A stretch of 18,224 nt of DNA, taken from contig JBAVFZ010000095.1 in assembly GCA_049684495.1 (NCBI GenBank), forward strand, positions 1-18,224, written 5' to 3'. Shown here piece by piece: positions 6,685 through 14,227 of this stretch. The notes beneath the pieces were generated by a model. It saw only the letters and a program-made list of their open reading frames with translations. It made no database searches and had not been told where the DNA came from. Source of the DNA: JAFGKK01 sp049684495 (GTDB lineage Bacteria > Chloroflexota > Anaerolineae > Anaerolineales > RBG-16-64-43). The position numbers were made by a program, and so were the translations under genes. Position 1 is the first letter of the stretch. Every line of letters begins with the position of its first letter.

Positions 6685-7126
6685 ATGCGGGGCTTTTTTC
6701 CCGGGTATCGGATCGTTTTTCCCGCCGCGGAGACGTGAGCGCGGCAAGCTCTTCCTCGACGCAAGGGAGGTACCCGTCCTCGTAGGCCTCCTTCGCTTCC
6801 GCCGTATCGCGCGGGAAAACCAGGCAGACCCTGGGTTTGAATTGCGTGCTATGCAGACGGCAGCCCCGCTCCGGGAGGAGAAAGACGCATCCGCGCGGGC
6901 CGAGCGCCGTCCGGTAGAGCATGACGCCTTCGTCCTCCTCGGGCCCGTTGAACTCTTCGGGCGCGGCGAGGTTGTTTTCGATCAGCTTTTGATATTCTTC
7001 GATTTCCACGTCCGCCCCGTACATGCAGCATTCGTCGGCGCAGGCGAAGGTCAGGCAGGGTGATAATTTGGGTTTGTGATTGCGGGAGATTTTTTTCATA
7101 ATCGGTTTGGGGAGTTCCACTGCCAT
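6683..7126 (-). CDS. YkgJ-type cysteine-cluster protein
   Basis: A 147-aa soluble protein with the spaced cysteines of the YkgJ (zinc/iron-chelating) cluster family: C24, C29, C33-C34, then 'GCVFLLPERGCRLH' (C80, C89) and 'PRVCLVFP' (C101). The usual family C-terminal signature is C-x-F/L-L ... C-x-(I/L)-(Y/H) ... R-P-x-x-C-R-x-F-P, which this follows closely, with Lys-Pro-Arg-Val-Cys in place of Arg-Pro-x-x-Cys-Arg. The protein presumably binds a metal ion or Fe-S cluster; biochemical function is unknown. ATG 7126 has no clear ribosome site; ATG 7099 is the alternative. The gene stands alone and its stop overlaps the shared terminator. The charged last 20 residues are probably disordered. 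Confidence 0.78.
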   Translation of the reverse strand: MAVELPKPIMKKISRNHKPKLSPCLTFACADECCMYGADVEIEEYQKLIENNLAAPEEFNGPEEDEGVMLYRTALGPRGCVFLLPERGCRLHSTQFKPRVCLVFPRDTAEAKEAYEDGYLPCVEEELAALTSPRREKRSDTREKSPA

Positions 7127-7443
7127 TGCTTTTACGGAACAGAAATATCCTTTCCCATGGAATTGTGTTGCCCTATCCGCCGCCGCCCATTTTGGAATCC
7201 GGCGATTCTTTTTTTAATCCCCTCTTACATGGCGGCGGTTTTTCAAAAACCATTTTACCCGAATTTAAAATGAATGCAAGCGTGCGATTTGCCGCTTAAC
7301 GATGGATGCACGCGGATGGATGGTTGCGGCAACTTTCCAAAAACACGTCTTCCGGTTTAATTTCAACTTTTTTTCATCGTGCGTTCCGGAAAGGAACCGG
7401 CGAAAGGACGCCCGCATCCGGGTTTTATCGACGTGGAGACGTA
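7127..7443. other. Gene-free stretch upstream of the YkgJ-type gene
   Basis: This 317-bp spacer is AT-richer than its surroundings, with several T-runs (for example near 7207-7215 and 7370-7376). A ccgccgcc word near 7180 can pair distantly with ggcggcgg near 7232, followed by five T, but the loop is too long for a convincing terminator. No gene, promoter pair or RNA could be supported. Confidence 0.5.
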
Positions 7444-8289
7444 TCAGAGCGAACCGCCGCCGAATTCCGCGATAGTGGTATCAAACGCCCTTTTGCTCAA
7501 CACTTCCAACGGCAAGGGTGCCAGTTTTTCGGATATAACCTCGACCCCCCAGGGACCGGTATAACCCATTTTTTTCACGCACTGAATGAAACCTTTGATA
7601 TCAAACTCGCCTTCCCCGCAGAATCTCCGGTTGGACGGGTCGTGTTGCGGGCTTCCGGGCAGCGTGCCGTCGTTCAGCTCAACATTGACCAGATACTTCA
7701 GCGGAATGCGGCGGATCTCCTCGAACGTCATACCCAGATTTGCCACCTGATAGATATCGATTATTAAGCCGCCGTTTTTCGCTCCGGCAGTTTCCACCAT
7801 GGTGATGGCATCCTTGAGGTTGTCGATCATGGCGCAGCCCATGATTTCAAAACCGATCGTGGCGCCGTATGGCTCCGCCTCCGCGCACAATCCCGCGAAG
7901 GCTTCGACGATCCGCGGCATGGGGCCGGCGGAGTTGTAGAAATCGCCCACTTTGACGTGTTTGGCGCGCAGCGCTTGCGAGGCCTCCAGCAGCCTTCTCT
8001 TGCGGCTGTCCGATTCCGCCTTGCGTGCGCCGTCGAGGAACCAGTCGGTGAGGAATTCCAGCTCGACATGGCGGATGCCATTATCCTCAAGAATCATTTT
8101 CACTTCATTGAGCGGCCGGTGCAGGAGGATATGCTCCAGATCGGTATGCCAAATTCCAATCCCCGTAAATCCGGCCCGGGCGGCGGCCTGGACCCGGTCT
8201 TTAATATCGTACGGGCTGATTTCGCCGCGCCCCGGGAACACGCCGGCGGTCGTCCAGAATAAATTCATCAGCTCGTTTTTTTTGTTCAT
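7444..8289 (-). CDS. Sugar phosphate isomerase/epimerase, AP-endonuclease-2-like TIM barrel
   Basis: A 281-aa cytoplasmic protein of the xylose-isomerase-like/AP endonuclease 2 TIM-barrel superfamily, which includes IolE/IolI, tagatose and allulose 3-epimerases. Strands are visible in order: 'GFTGIGIWH' (41-48), 'HVELEFLTDW' (74-83), 'KHVKVG' (110-115), 'ATIGFEIMG' (143-151), 'GLIIDIY' (174-180), 'YLVNVELND' (199-207), 'GPWGVEVIS' (245-253). E148, D178 and E250 are likely metal ligands; the usual H-x-x-D is replaced by E204-L-N-D, so specificity is uncertain. The ATG at 8289 is chosen because AAAGGA lies five bases upstream; two in-frame ATGs just before it have worse spacing. Context with dehydrogenases and a glycosidase supports a sugar role; the substrate cannot be named. 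Confidence 0.82.
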   Translation of the reverse strand: MNKKNELMNLFWTTAGVFPGRGEISPYDIKDRVQAAARAGFTGIGIWHTDLEHILLHRPLNEVKMILEDNGIRHVELEFLTDWFLDGARKAESDSRKRRLLEASQALRAKHVKVGDFYNSAGPMPRIVEAFAGLCAEAEPYGATIGFEIMGCAMIDNLKDAITMVETAGAKNGGLIIDIYQVANLGMTFEEIRRIPLKYLVNVELNDGTLPGSPQHDPSNRRFCGEGEFDIKGFIQCVKKMGYTGPWGVEVISEKLAPLPLEVLSKRAFDTTIAEFGGGSL

Positions 8290-8566
8290 ATTCATCCTTT
8301 CCATAGGGCTTTGCCTGGAAATCGCAGACGCCATCCGGCAAGGACTTGTCCACCGTGCAGCCACGGCCGTGCGGGCCTGTCGATAGATCCTCGGGTTACG
8401 GTTAACCCCCCGCCCTTGTCCGGGCCTCCGATCCATTCACCCGGCGGCAGGCTCCGGGCACCCTCTCCAGATCCCTCCATATGGTATCATCCCGGCAATA
8501 GCCGCCACAGATTCGCCCCGGGAAGGTTCTTCCCAGAATGCCGGTTCGCCGAAAAGGGGTTTGCGA

Positions 8567-9202
8567 ATGGACATCCGCATCCGGTTCGATCCCATATACG
8601 AGGAGTATTATCACTTCCACATGCTGATCGCCGGCAGGACCGGTTTCTATCGATACGCATCCCCGCTGACTCTCCTGCTGTTTGCGGTTCTTGTGTTCAC
8701 CGCGCTGTTCATGAGTTTTCTCAACGGGATTGCCGCCGATGAGTTGTTCCTTTTCTTTTTATTCATCCCCTTGGCGCTGACGGTGTTTATCATCCTATAT
8801 GTTATCCCCCCCCGGACGATTAAAAAACTATTCCATCAATATAAAAATATTTCCGGCTCGCATGAATATCGGTTTACGGAAAACAGTGTCGGGAGCAATG
8901 ACGAACGCGGGGAATCGACCATTCCCTGGGGGAAGTATGTGAAGTGGCTGGAAGACGATAAAGTGCTGGTTTTGTTTCAAACCGACGCCATGATCAACCT
9001 TATTCCGAAGCGGTGTTTATCCAGGGAACAAATGGATGAAATCCGGCAGGCCATCACGACCGCCAAAATACCGGTCCATAGAGTGCGCCACATTGGAGCC
9101 GTCCTGTGGATGGTTTTCGTGGTATTCGTCATGGCGCCAACCGTCTGTCTAATTACCTTGTTATCGCTCTATTCCTTTATTCTATCGTCGGCGGGATTTT
9201 AA
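8567..9202 (+). CDS. YcxB-like membrane protein
   Basis: A 211-aa membrane protein. After a short basic N-terminus, hydrophobic helices lie at about residues 31-52 and 60-81. A cytoplasmic part (about 90-165) follows with the YcxB-like pattern 'STIPWGKYVKWLEDDKVLVL' and a later 'LIPKRCLSREQMDEIR'. A third helix closes the protein at about 178-205, an addition beyond the usual two. YcxB-like proteins have no established function. ATG 8567 has AGGGG seven bases upstream, so I prefer it to the TTG at 8561. TGGTATCAT at 8482-8490 could be an extended -10. It is one of only two plus-strand genes here and is convergent with the dehydrogenase gene 36 bp away, so it is probably not part of the sugar pathway. 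Confidence 0.8.
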   Translation: MDIRIRFDPIYEEYYHFHMLIAGRTGFYRYASPLTLLLFAVLVFTALFMSFLNGIAADELFLFFLFIPLALTVFIILYVIPPRTIKKLFHQYKNISGSHEYRFTENSVGSNDERGESTIPWGKYVKWLEDDKVLVLFQTDAMINLIPKRCLSREQMDEIRQAITTAKIPVHRVRHIGAVLWMVFVVFVMAPTVCLITLLSLYSFILSSAGF

Positions 9203-9238
9203 GGAACCCATTTCCATCCTCGACCGCCCGGGAGGGGG

Positions 9239-10258
9239 TTACCCCACATCAATGATCACCTTCAGGCTCCTATCGCCGAACCGCTCGATGAAGCGGTAGG
9301 CTTCGAGGTAATCCACCATTGGAAAATGCTTCGACACCAGAGGTTCGGTGAGGAGGCCGCCTGAGGCGATCAGCGCGACGGCCCGCTCATAATCCGGCCG
9401 CTGGTACATGAGCGTGCCGCGCAGGTTCAATTCCCTATCCTGCACGAGCGCCAGGTTGACGCGCGGCTGGTCGCCGAACACGCCGACGACGACGATCGTG
9501 CCGCCTTTCTGGATCGAGTCGACCGCGGCGGTGATGGTCGGTTCCACCCCGACGCATTCGAAGGCGACGTCAAAACCGTCTTTCCCGAAGGCGCGCGCCG
9601 AGGCCTGAGCCAGCGTTTCCGCCTCGGCGTTCGAGACCGCCGCAAGTCCGCAGCGGCGCGCAACCTCGAGCCGGTATTCGCTCAGATCGGTGATGAGGAC
9701 TTGCGCGCCGGCGCTGCGCGCCGTTTGCGCCACCAGGTTGCCGATCGTCCCGGCCCCCAGCACGGCCACCCGCCGCCCGTCGATGGGCCCCGCGCGGGCG
9801 ACCGCGTGAACCGCGACCGCCGCCGGCTCGACCAGCGCCCCCTGCTCGAAGGTGAACGCCCCGGGCAGCGGCACGATCTTCTCCGCCGCGGTGACCCACA
9901 GCTCCTGCGCGCAGCCCGGCGCCTGGAAGCCCTGCACTTTGAGGTTATCGCAGATGTGAAAGTCGCCGCGGCGGCACGGGGCGCACCCGCCGCATACGAT
10001 CTGCGGCATGGCGGTGACTTTTGCTCCGGGAGATAAATCCGGCACACCCGGCCCCAACGCTTCGATCACGGCCGACAACTCGTGGCCCTGGATCACCGGA
10101 TAGCGGGTGAGCGGATGCTTTCCGTGAAAGACGTGGATGTCGGAGCCGCACACGCCGATGCGCCGGATGCGCAGCAACACCTCGCCCGGACCCGGCTTCG
10201 GTTCGGCCGCGTCGCGCACATCGATTTGACCCGGCGCGGTCATCGTCGCTTGTTTCAT
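9239..10258 (-). CDS. Zinc-dependent alcohol/polyol dehydrogenase (MDR family)
   Basis: A 339-aa cytoplasmic medium-chain dehydrogenase, resembling sorbitol, threonine and galactitol-1-phosphate dehydrogenases. Catalytic zinc ligands are C37 ('GVCGSD'), H59-E60 ('GHE') and E144. C89, C92, C95 and C103 bind the structural zinc. The Rossmann motif is G168-A-G-T-I-G173, and D191 after the second strand suggests NAD rather than NADP. It probably oxidises a secondary hydroxyl of a sugar, polyol or sugar acid. ATG 10258 follows AAAGGG at about six bases. It lies 105 bp downstream of the SDR gene on the same strand with no convincing terminator between, so co-transcription is likely. All expected family residues are present; the exact substrate is unknown. 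Confidence 0.9.
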   Translation of the reverse strand: MKQATMTAPGQIDVRDAAEPKPGPGEVLLRIRRIGVCGSDIHVFHGKHPLTRYPVIQGHELSAVIEALGPGVPDLSPGAKVTAMPQIVCGGCAPCRRGDFHICDNLKVQGFQAPGCAQELWVTAAEKIVPLPGAFTFEQGALVEPAAVAVHAVARAGPIDGRRVAVLGAGTIGNLVAQTARSAGAQVLITDLSEYRLEVARRCGLAAVSNAEAETLAQASARAFGKDGFDVAFECVGVEPTITAAVDSIQKGGTIVVVGVFGDQPRVNLALVQDRELNLRGTLMYQRPDYERAVALIASGGLLTEPLVSKHFPMVDYLEAYRFIERFGDRSLKVIIDVG

Positions 10259-10363
10259 GGCGGCACCCTTTCTTCGTAATGGGATCCTTCTGGAGCAATG
10301 TGGAAAAATCCAGGGTAGGGCCGGTTCGACCGCCCTTGCTCCTTTTCCTCACCCCGCCGGGGA

Positions 10364-11158
10364 TCAGGCTATCGTTTTCAGCCATCCGCCGTCCACATAG
10401 TAGGCGGAGCCGGCGCAATAGGAGGCGCGCGGCGAACAGAGAAACACAAAAAAGTCCGCGAGTTCCTCCGGCGCGGCGAACCGGCCGATGGGCGCGTTGT
10501 CCTTCGCAATTTTATCCAGGTATTGCTCCGGGGTTTGTCCGGTGCCGGCGGTGAGCTGCGATGCGGTCTTTTTCCAATCGGGCGTCAGGATCAGCCCGGG
10601 GTTGATGCAATTGACGCGGATGTTGTGCCCGATCACTTCGTCGGCGAGGCATTTGGAAAACATCATCAAGGCCGCCTTGGTGACGTTGTAGACCGGCTCG
10701 TAGCCCAGCGGCTGCTTGGCGCAGATCGAGGCGTTGTGAATAATCACCCCGCCGCCGCGCCCGATCATGGCCGGGATCAGGCCGCGCGCGAGCCTGACCG
10801 AGGCCATCACATGCAGGTCCCAATAATATTGCCATTTCCCGTCCGGCGCTTCCCGGATCGTTTCGTTGCTGCCGGTCCCGGCGTTGTTGATCAGAATGTC
10901 GGCTCCGCCGAAGGATTCCTTTACCGCCGCAAGCAGCCGGACGATATCTTCCTTCTTCGACACGTCGGCGTTGACTCCGACGGCCCTGACCCCGTACCGC
11001 GCGGCGATATCGCGGGCCGCACCGGCCACCCGCGCTTCATCCCGGGCGCATAAAAATAGATGCACGCCTTGCTTCGCCAACCCCTGCGCCACCGCCAGGC
11101 CGATACCCGCGCTTCCGCCGGTGACGACCGCCACTTTTTCTTTTAGTTCAAGGTCCAT
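10364..11158 (-). CDS. Classical SDR-family oxidoreductase
   Basis: A 264-aa short-chain dehydrogenase/reductase. Cofactor motif TGGSAGIG spans residues 13-20; 'NNAG' is at 91-94. The catalytic Ser144 ('HNASI'), Tyr157 and Lys161 ('YNVTK') have the standard spacing, and 'INPGLI' is at about 185-190. R39 after the second strand ('CARD') favours NADP(H). Length and motifs are those of an active 3-oxoacyl-reductase/glucose-dehydrogenase-type enzyme; substrate not predictable. ATG 11158 is chosen over one 19 codons upstream because the SDR fold starts here and GAGG lies eight bases before it. It is followed 105 bp later by the zinc dehydrogenase, suggesting a two-enzyme oxidation/reduction unit. 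Confidence 0.9.
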   Translation of the reverse strand: MDLELKEKVAVVTGGSAGIGLAVAQGLAKQGVHLFLCARDEARVAGAARDIAARYGVRAVGVNADVSKKEDIVRLLAAVKESFGGADILINNAGTGSNETIREAPDGKWQYYWDLHVMASVRLARGLIPAMIGRGGGVIIHNASICAKQPLGYEPVYNVTKAALMMFSKCLADEVIGHNIRVNCINPGLILTPDWKKTASQLTAGTGQTPEQYLDKIAKDNAPIGRFAAPEELADFFVFLCSPRASYCAGSAYYVDGGWLKTIA

Positions 11159-11382
11159 GGTGTGTGCCTCGTTTTCCAATTCAAACAACGCCGGATTGCG
11201 GCTGCCGCGCCGCACTAAAGCACGGCGCTATTAATCGAAACCCGCTTCCGGCGGGCTGTTCACATGCGGAGAGCATTGCCCCGCAGAGCCTGCCCCCGCG
11301 TGCTACCAGCAGGAGGGCATCGTGTACCAGCGCGGCGGACCCGTCCGGCGTGCTTAGGGCGGGATTTAACCCCGCGCGAACT

Positions 11383-12774
11383 TTATTTAAAATCGACCGT
11401 CCCAATGTCGTACCAAAGGCCCGAATTCCCACCCGGCATCGCGAAGCGGATCGCGGGCAGGTCCGTCGACGGATCGAGCATCCCCACCTGCACGGCCGCG
11501 CTTCCCGCCGCCGTATCGGAAGGCGTCTCGACGCTTATCGTCGCCGTGTAATTCACGCCGTCGGCCGAAAACGGCATCCACGTTCGGACATCGACATCCG
11601 AAACTGCCCGTGCGATTTCTCTTTCACCGGAGACGATCCGGACGGCGAGCTTGTAAGGCCTGTAGACCGGGGCATTCCCCAGGTTGGCCCATGTCAGCCG
11701 GATCAACACCGCCGATCCACGGGCCGCCGATGCGGGGATCTCCGCCGCCGACGCCAATGCGAACCGGTATCCGATGCGCCTGGTGAACTCGGCGAATTTG
11801 CCGGCCCAGGCCGCGGGGATGGCGGAGGATTTTGCATTAAGGATGGATGCATGATTCTCAATCGCAAACCGGAAAATCGCATCGAGCTTTTCGGGCCAGT
11901 ATGTGTGCCAATCCGAGGGAACCCCGCACGTCTCAAGCGCCACCGGGCTCTTCCGCCAGGCTTCCGACAGGCCGGGCGTCATCGAAATTTTCCGCGGGTA
12001 GTCGTCTTCCATGTGGTTGGAGGGGGACCGGAAATCACCCCAGCAATCCGCGCGGTACCCGGTTCCGCGCGCGAGGGCGTAGGCGAGCGTATCCGCATCC
12101 ACCGGGGTTGGATCGCCGACGGGCATGAGCAGCAATGTGTCCGGAAACGCCTCGCGGTGCCAGTCGATGTATTCTTTGCGGACGGCCGGGGTGGGCATCA
12201 CGCCGCCCCACGGCGCGGCGAGCGTGACATGCCATTCGCCGTAATCCCCGACCAGGCCGATATCGATATGGTCGAGGTCCGGGTTGCCGTTGTAGCGCGC
12301 GCCGAACGCCGCGACAAGGCGGTGCGCGTGTTCCCGGAAGACAGGATCCGCGGTGTCGGGCGAAAAGCAATCGGAGCCGTCCCCGCATCGGTAGCGCCAT
12401 CCCGCGACTCCCATGGCCAGCAGCCAGTCCGGAATTCCAACGCCATCCGATCCGGCATCCGCCATGATCCGGAAGGCAAACCGTTGGCCCGCCGAGCGCG
12501 CCTTTTCGAAAAGCGCATCCAGCTCGCCGAACGCATATCCGCCCTCCGAAGGTTCCGCCTGGCGCCAGGTGATCCGGTAATAAGCGATCGTGCTTGCCGG
12601 ATATTGCGCGTTCACCGCTTCCCCAGTAAACGAATTAAACGTCGTCCACCCGCGCCCGGGATTGGGCAGGTCGTCGATGGCGTGATAATCCACGACTTCA
12701 GGGCGGCATGCGGTGAAGGCCAAGACGAAAAGAAAGAGGGCAAACGCGGAAAGCATACGAAAGGGCTTGGGCAT
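11383..12774 (-). CDS. DUF4832-type lipoprotein, glycosidase-like
   Basis: A 463-aa predicted lipoprotein; the signal peptide ends near 'LAFTAC23' (Phe at -3 is unusual but tolerated). 'NPGRGW' (about 38-43) is the conserved start of DUF4832/DUF4874 proteins, which have a glycosidase-like TIM barrel. 'YRITWRQAEPSEGGYAF' (about 66-82), 'GLVGDYGEWH' (about 173-182) and 'GYRADCWGD' fit the barrel, the Glu of 'GEWH' being a plausible catalytic residue. The last roughly 120 residues ('RLTWANLGNAPVYRPYKLAV' onward) form a beta-sandwich as in the family. No enzyme activity is established for it. No clear ribosome site precedes ATG 12774; TATCCT six bases upstream raises a leaderless transcript. Its signal peptide closely resembles that of the lipoprotein starting at 16564. 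Confidence 0.82.
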   Translation of the reverse strand: MPKPFRMLSAFALFLFVLAFTACRPEVVDYHAIDDLPNPGRGWTTFNSFTGEAVNAQYPASTIAYYRITWRQAEPSEGGYAFGELDALFEKARSAGQRFAFRIMADAGSDGVGIPDWLLAMGVAGWRYRCGDGSDCFSPDTADPVFREHAHRLVAAFGARYNGNPDLDHIDIGLVGDYGEWHVTLAAPWGGVMPTPAVRKEYIDWHREAFPDTLLLMPVGDPTPVDADTLAYALARGTGYRADCWGDFRSPSNHMEDDYPRKISMTPGLSEAWRKSPVALETCGVPSDWHTYWPEKLDAIFRFAIENHASILNAKSSAIPAAWAGKFAEFTRRIGYRFALASAAEIPASAARGSAVLIRLTWANLGNAPVYRPYKLAVRIVSGEREIARAVSDVDVRTWMPFSADGVNYTATISVETPSDTAAGSAAVQVGMLDPSTDLPAIRFAMPGGNSGLWYDIGTVDFK

Positions 12775-13109
12775 GGTTATAGGATAACATCATCCATCGG
12801 GGTTTTATAGAGAACCAGTGTTCCCCTATGGCATGAAAGACGGTCGATGCGGGGAGAAGAATTGGCAATAACTTAGAATCGGATGATTCGACACTATTCG
12901 AGACATAAAAAGGATTTCCGTTATTGCTCCACCTGGAAGAACCAGTCCGCGGATTACGCGGAACTCCTCTTTGAGAAAATCCCGAGATATTTTTGACCCT
13001 TCGCGCAATCCGCTCTTTTCCGTGAAATCCGCGTACATAATTTCCAATCGCTTTCGCATCCCTGAGTAATTACGGATTTCCAAAAAAACGGCGCCCTTGC
13101 ATTTATTGG
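12775..13109. other. Gene-free stretch with an inverted repeat
   Basis: This 335-bp spacer lies between two lipoprotein genes. It contains the inverted-repeat element at 12945-13036. On the minus strand GGGCGCCG followed by seven T (13082-13088 as A on the plus strand) comes just after the stop at 13110 and may be a weak terminator, though the stem is poor. An 85-codon frame at 12826-13083 runs across the repeat and is judged non-coding. Confidence 0.55.
12945..13036. repeat. Inverted-repeat element, 'cgcggatt' type
   Basis: Arms gtccgcggattacgcgg (12945-12961) and ccgtgaaatccgcgtac (13020-13036) are complementary at 14 of 17 positions. The words are those of common 'cgcggatttcacgg' intergenic repeats. 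Between them lie 58 bases without recognisable content. Confidence 0.5.
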
Positions 13110-14204
13110 CTATCGGTTGGCGTAGTAACCGATGACATTGTCAGCGGCTTGTTTGACGCCTGGGTCACCCGCCAGAACCGCGTAGTAGTAGAAAGCCAAT
13201 GCCACATCGGCATAGGCGACGGCCTTCTCGTTGCCGAGAAAATCCTCGCCGCCCGGATACACCCGCGCGTTTCCTTCGGTTGAGATTTCCCCGGTCGGTA
13301 AAACGCGGGACAGTTCCCATTGGACACCTTGTGCGATAGTTTTCCATAATTGCCGCCGGAATTCGATCCTACCGGAATCCGCATGAACATACAGAATAAG
13401 CGCGCGGAATAAAGATACGCCTTGATAACTGCTGTCAAAACCCCCTTTTTCCAACAAGATGCCATCTGATGTCCGCAGGCGCATGGCGGAGAGCGCAAAG
13501 CTTTCGCCGGCATCCATGGCGTCCGTGCGCCCCAGGGCGCGGCCGGTCAAATAGAAGGCCAGCGCGTCGAAAAAAAGCCGGTTGGCCGTTTGCCCGTCGA
13601 ACGCTTCGAGTTCCTCCTGTTGACTCATCAGCCACGTCAACGAAAGGTCGGCTTTGCCCCTCACCGCCTGAAGCCGCACGCGCAGATTTGCCGCGTCCGG
13701 ATTGGTTTGAAACCAGTCCGAACTCTCCAGCAAACACAAGCTGCGCCCCAACTCGCTGAAAAAAAACGCGGCGGCGCTGGCCAGGTCGCCGGGGCCGGGT
13801 TGCTTACCGGTATATTCTGCCGGCGGTTCGAATGGAAAGCTTCCATCCGGATTCTGATGCCCGAAGGCATATTCCAACGCCCGGATGCCCCGGCCGGCAA
13901 GGCTGCTGTCACGGTCCAATACGCCCTGGATGAGGGTTGGCGTGACCCCGCGCTGGAAAACGACGCTGAAGTACGCCTTCCGGTTGCGGCCCATTGCACC
14001 GGTGCCGTCCGGGAGGCTGGCTTCGGCCAAATGCGAAATTATTTGCGGGGGGAGAGCATCAATAATTTCCCACTCGGAAAGAATTGGAGTGTTTGTTGCC
14101 GCAAGAGTAGTTGAAGTATGACGGACGGGGATCTGTGAGCAGGCCGCCAGCGCGAATGCTGCGAGCAGCCCAAAAGCCGGGGAGTGTTTTTCAAAAAGGG
14201 TCAT
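13110..14204 (-). CDS. Lipoprotein of unknown function, probable alpha/alpha-toroid fold
   Basis: A 364-aa predicted lipoprotein with a strong lipobox, L-A-A-C22. The mature part is mainly helical. Phrases such as 'ALEYAFGHQNPDGSFPFE', 'DALAFYLTGRAL', 'GGFDSSYQGVSLFRAL' and 'AVAYADVALAFYYYAVLAGD' give helix-hairpin repeats like those in alpha/alpha toroid polysaccharide lyases, unsaturated glucuronyl hydrolases and terpene cyclases. I do not recognise a specific family and cannot point to catalytic residues. Translation probably starts at ATG 14204, which begins a clean signal peptide; ATG 14372 would lie inside the upstream gene. It begins 23 bp after the epimerase gene, so co-transcription is likely. 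A surface carbohydrate-processing or binding role is inferred from location and fold. Confidence 0.78.
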   Translation of the reverse strand: MTLFEKHSPAFGLLAAFALAACSQIPVRHTSTTLAATNTPILSEWEIIDALPPQIISHLAEASLPDGTGAMGRNRKAYFSVVFQRGVTPTLIQGVLDRDSSLAGRGIRALEYAFGHQNPDGSFPFEPPAEYTGKQPGPGDLASAAAFFFSELGRSLCLLESSDWFQTNPDAANLRVRLQAVRGKADLSLTWLMSQQEELEAFDGQTANRLFFDALAFYLTGRALGRTDAMDAGESFALSAMRLRTSDGILLEKGGFDSSYQGVSLFRALILYVHADSGRIEFRRQLWKTIAQGVQWELSRVLPTGEISTEGNARVYPGGEDFLGNEKAVAYADVALAFYYYAVLAGDPGVKQAADNVIGYYANR

Positions 14205-14227
14205 GATCGAGCAATGGGCCTGCAGGA

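Noticed and set aside
7306..7767. A 153-codon plus-strand frame overlapping the end of the sugar isomerase gene
   Set aside because: Its second half is antisense to a conserved gene and its first half lies in AT-rich spacer without motifs.
8583..8600. ggttcgatccc, resembling a tRNA T-arm
   Set aside because: It lies inside the YcxB-like coding region and no acceptor, D or anticodon stems can be found around it.
11164..12810. A 548-codon plus-strand open frame opposite the DUF4832 gene
   Set aside because: It is the mirror frame of a GC-rich minus-strand gene with clear family motifs; the translation is Arg/Pro/Gly-rich without domains, signal peptide or ribosome site.
12826..13083. An 85-codon minus-strand frame in the spacer between two lipoprotein genes
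   Set aside because: It runs through the inverted-repeat element at 12945-13036, has no clear ribosome site, and its peptide looks like translated repeat words.
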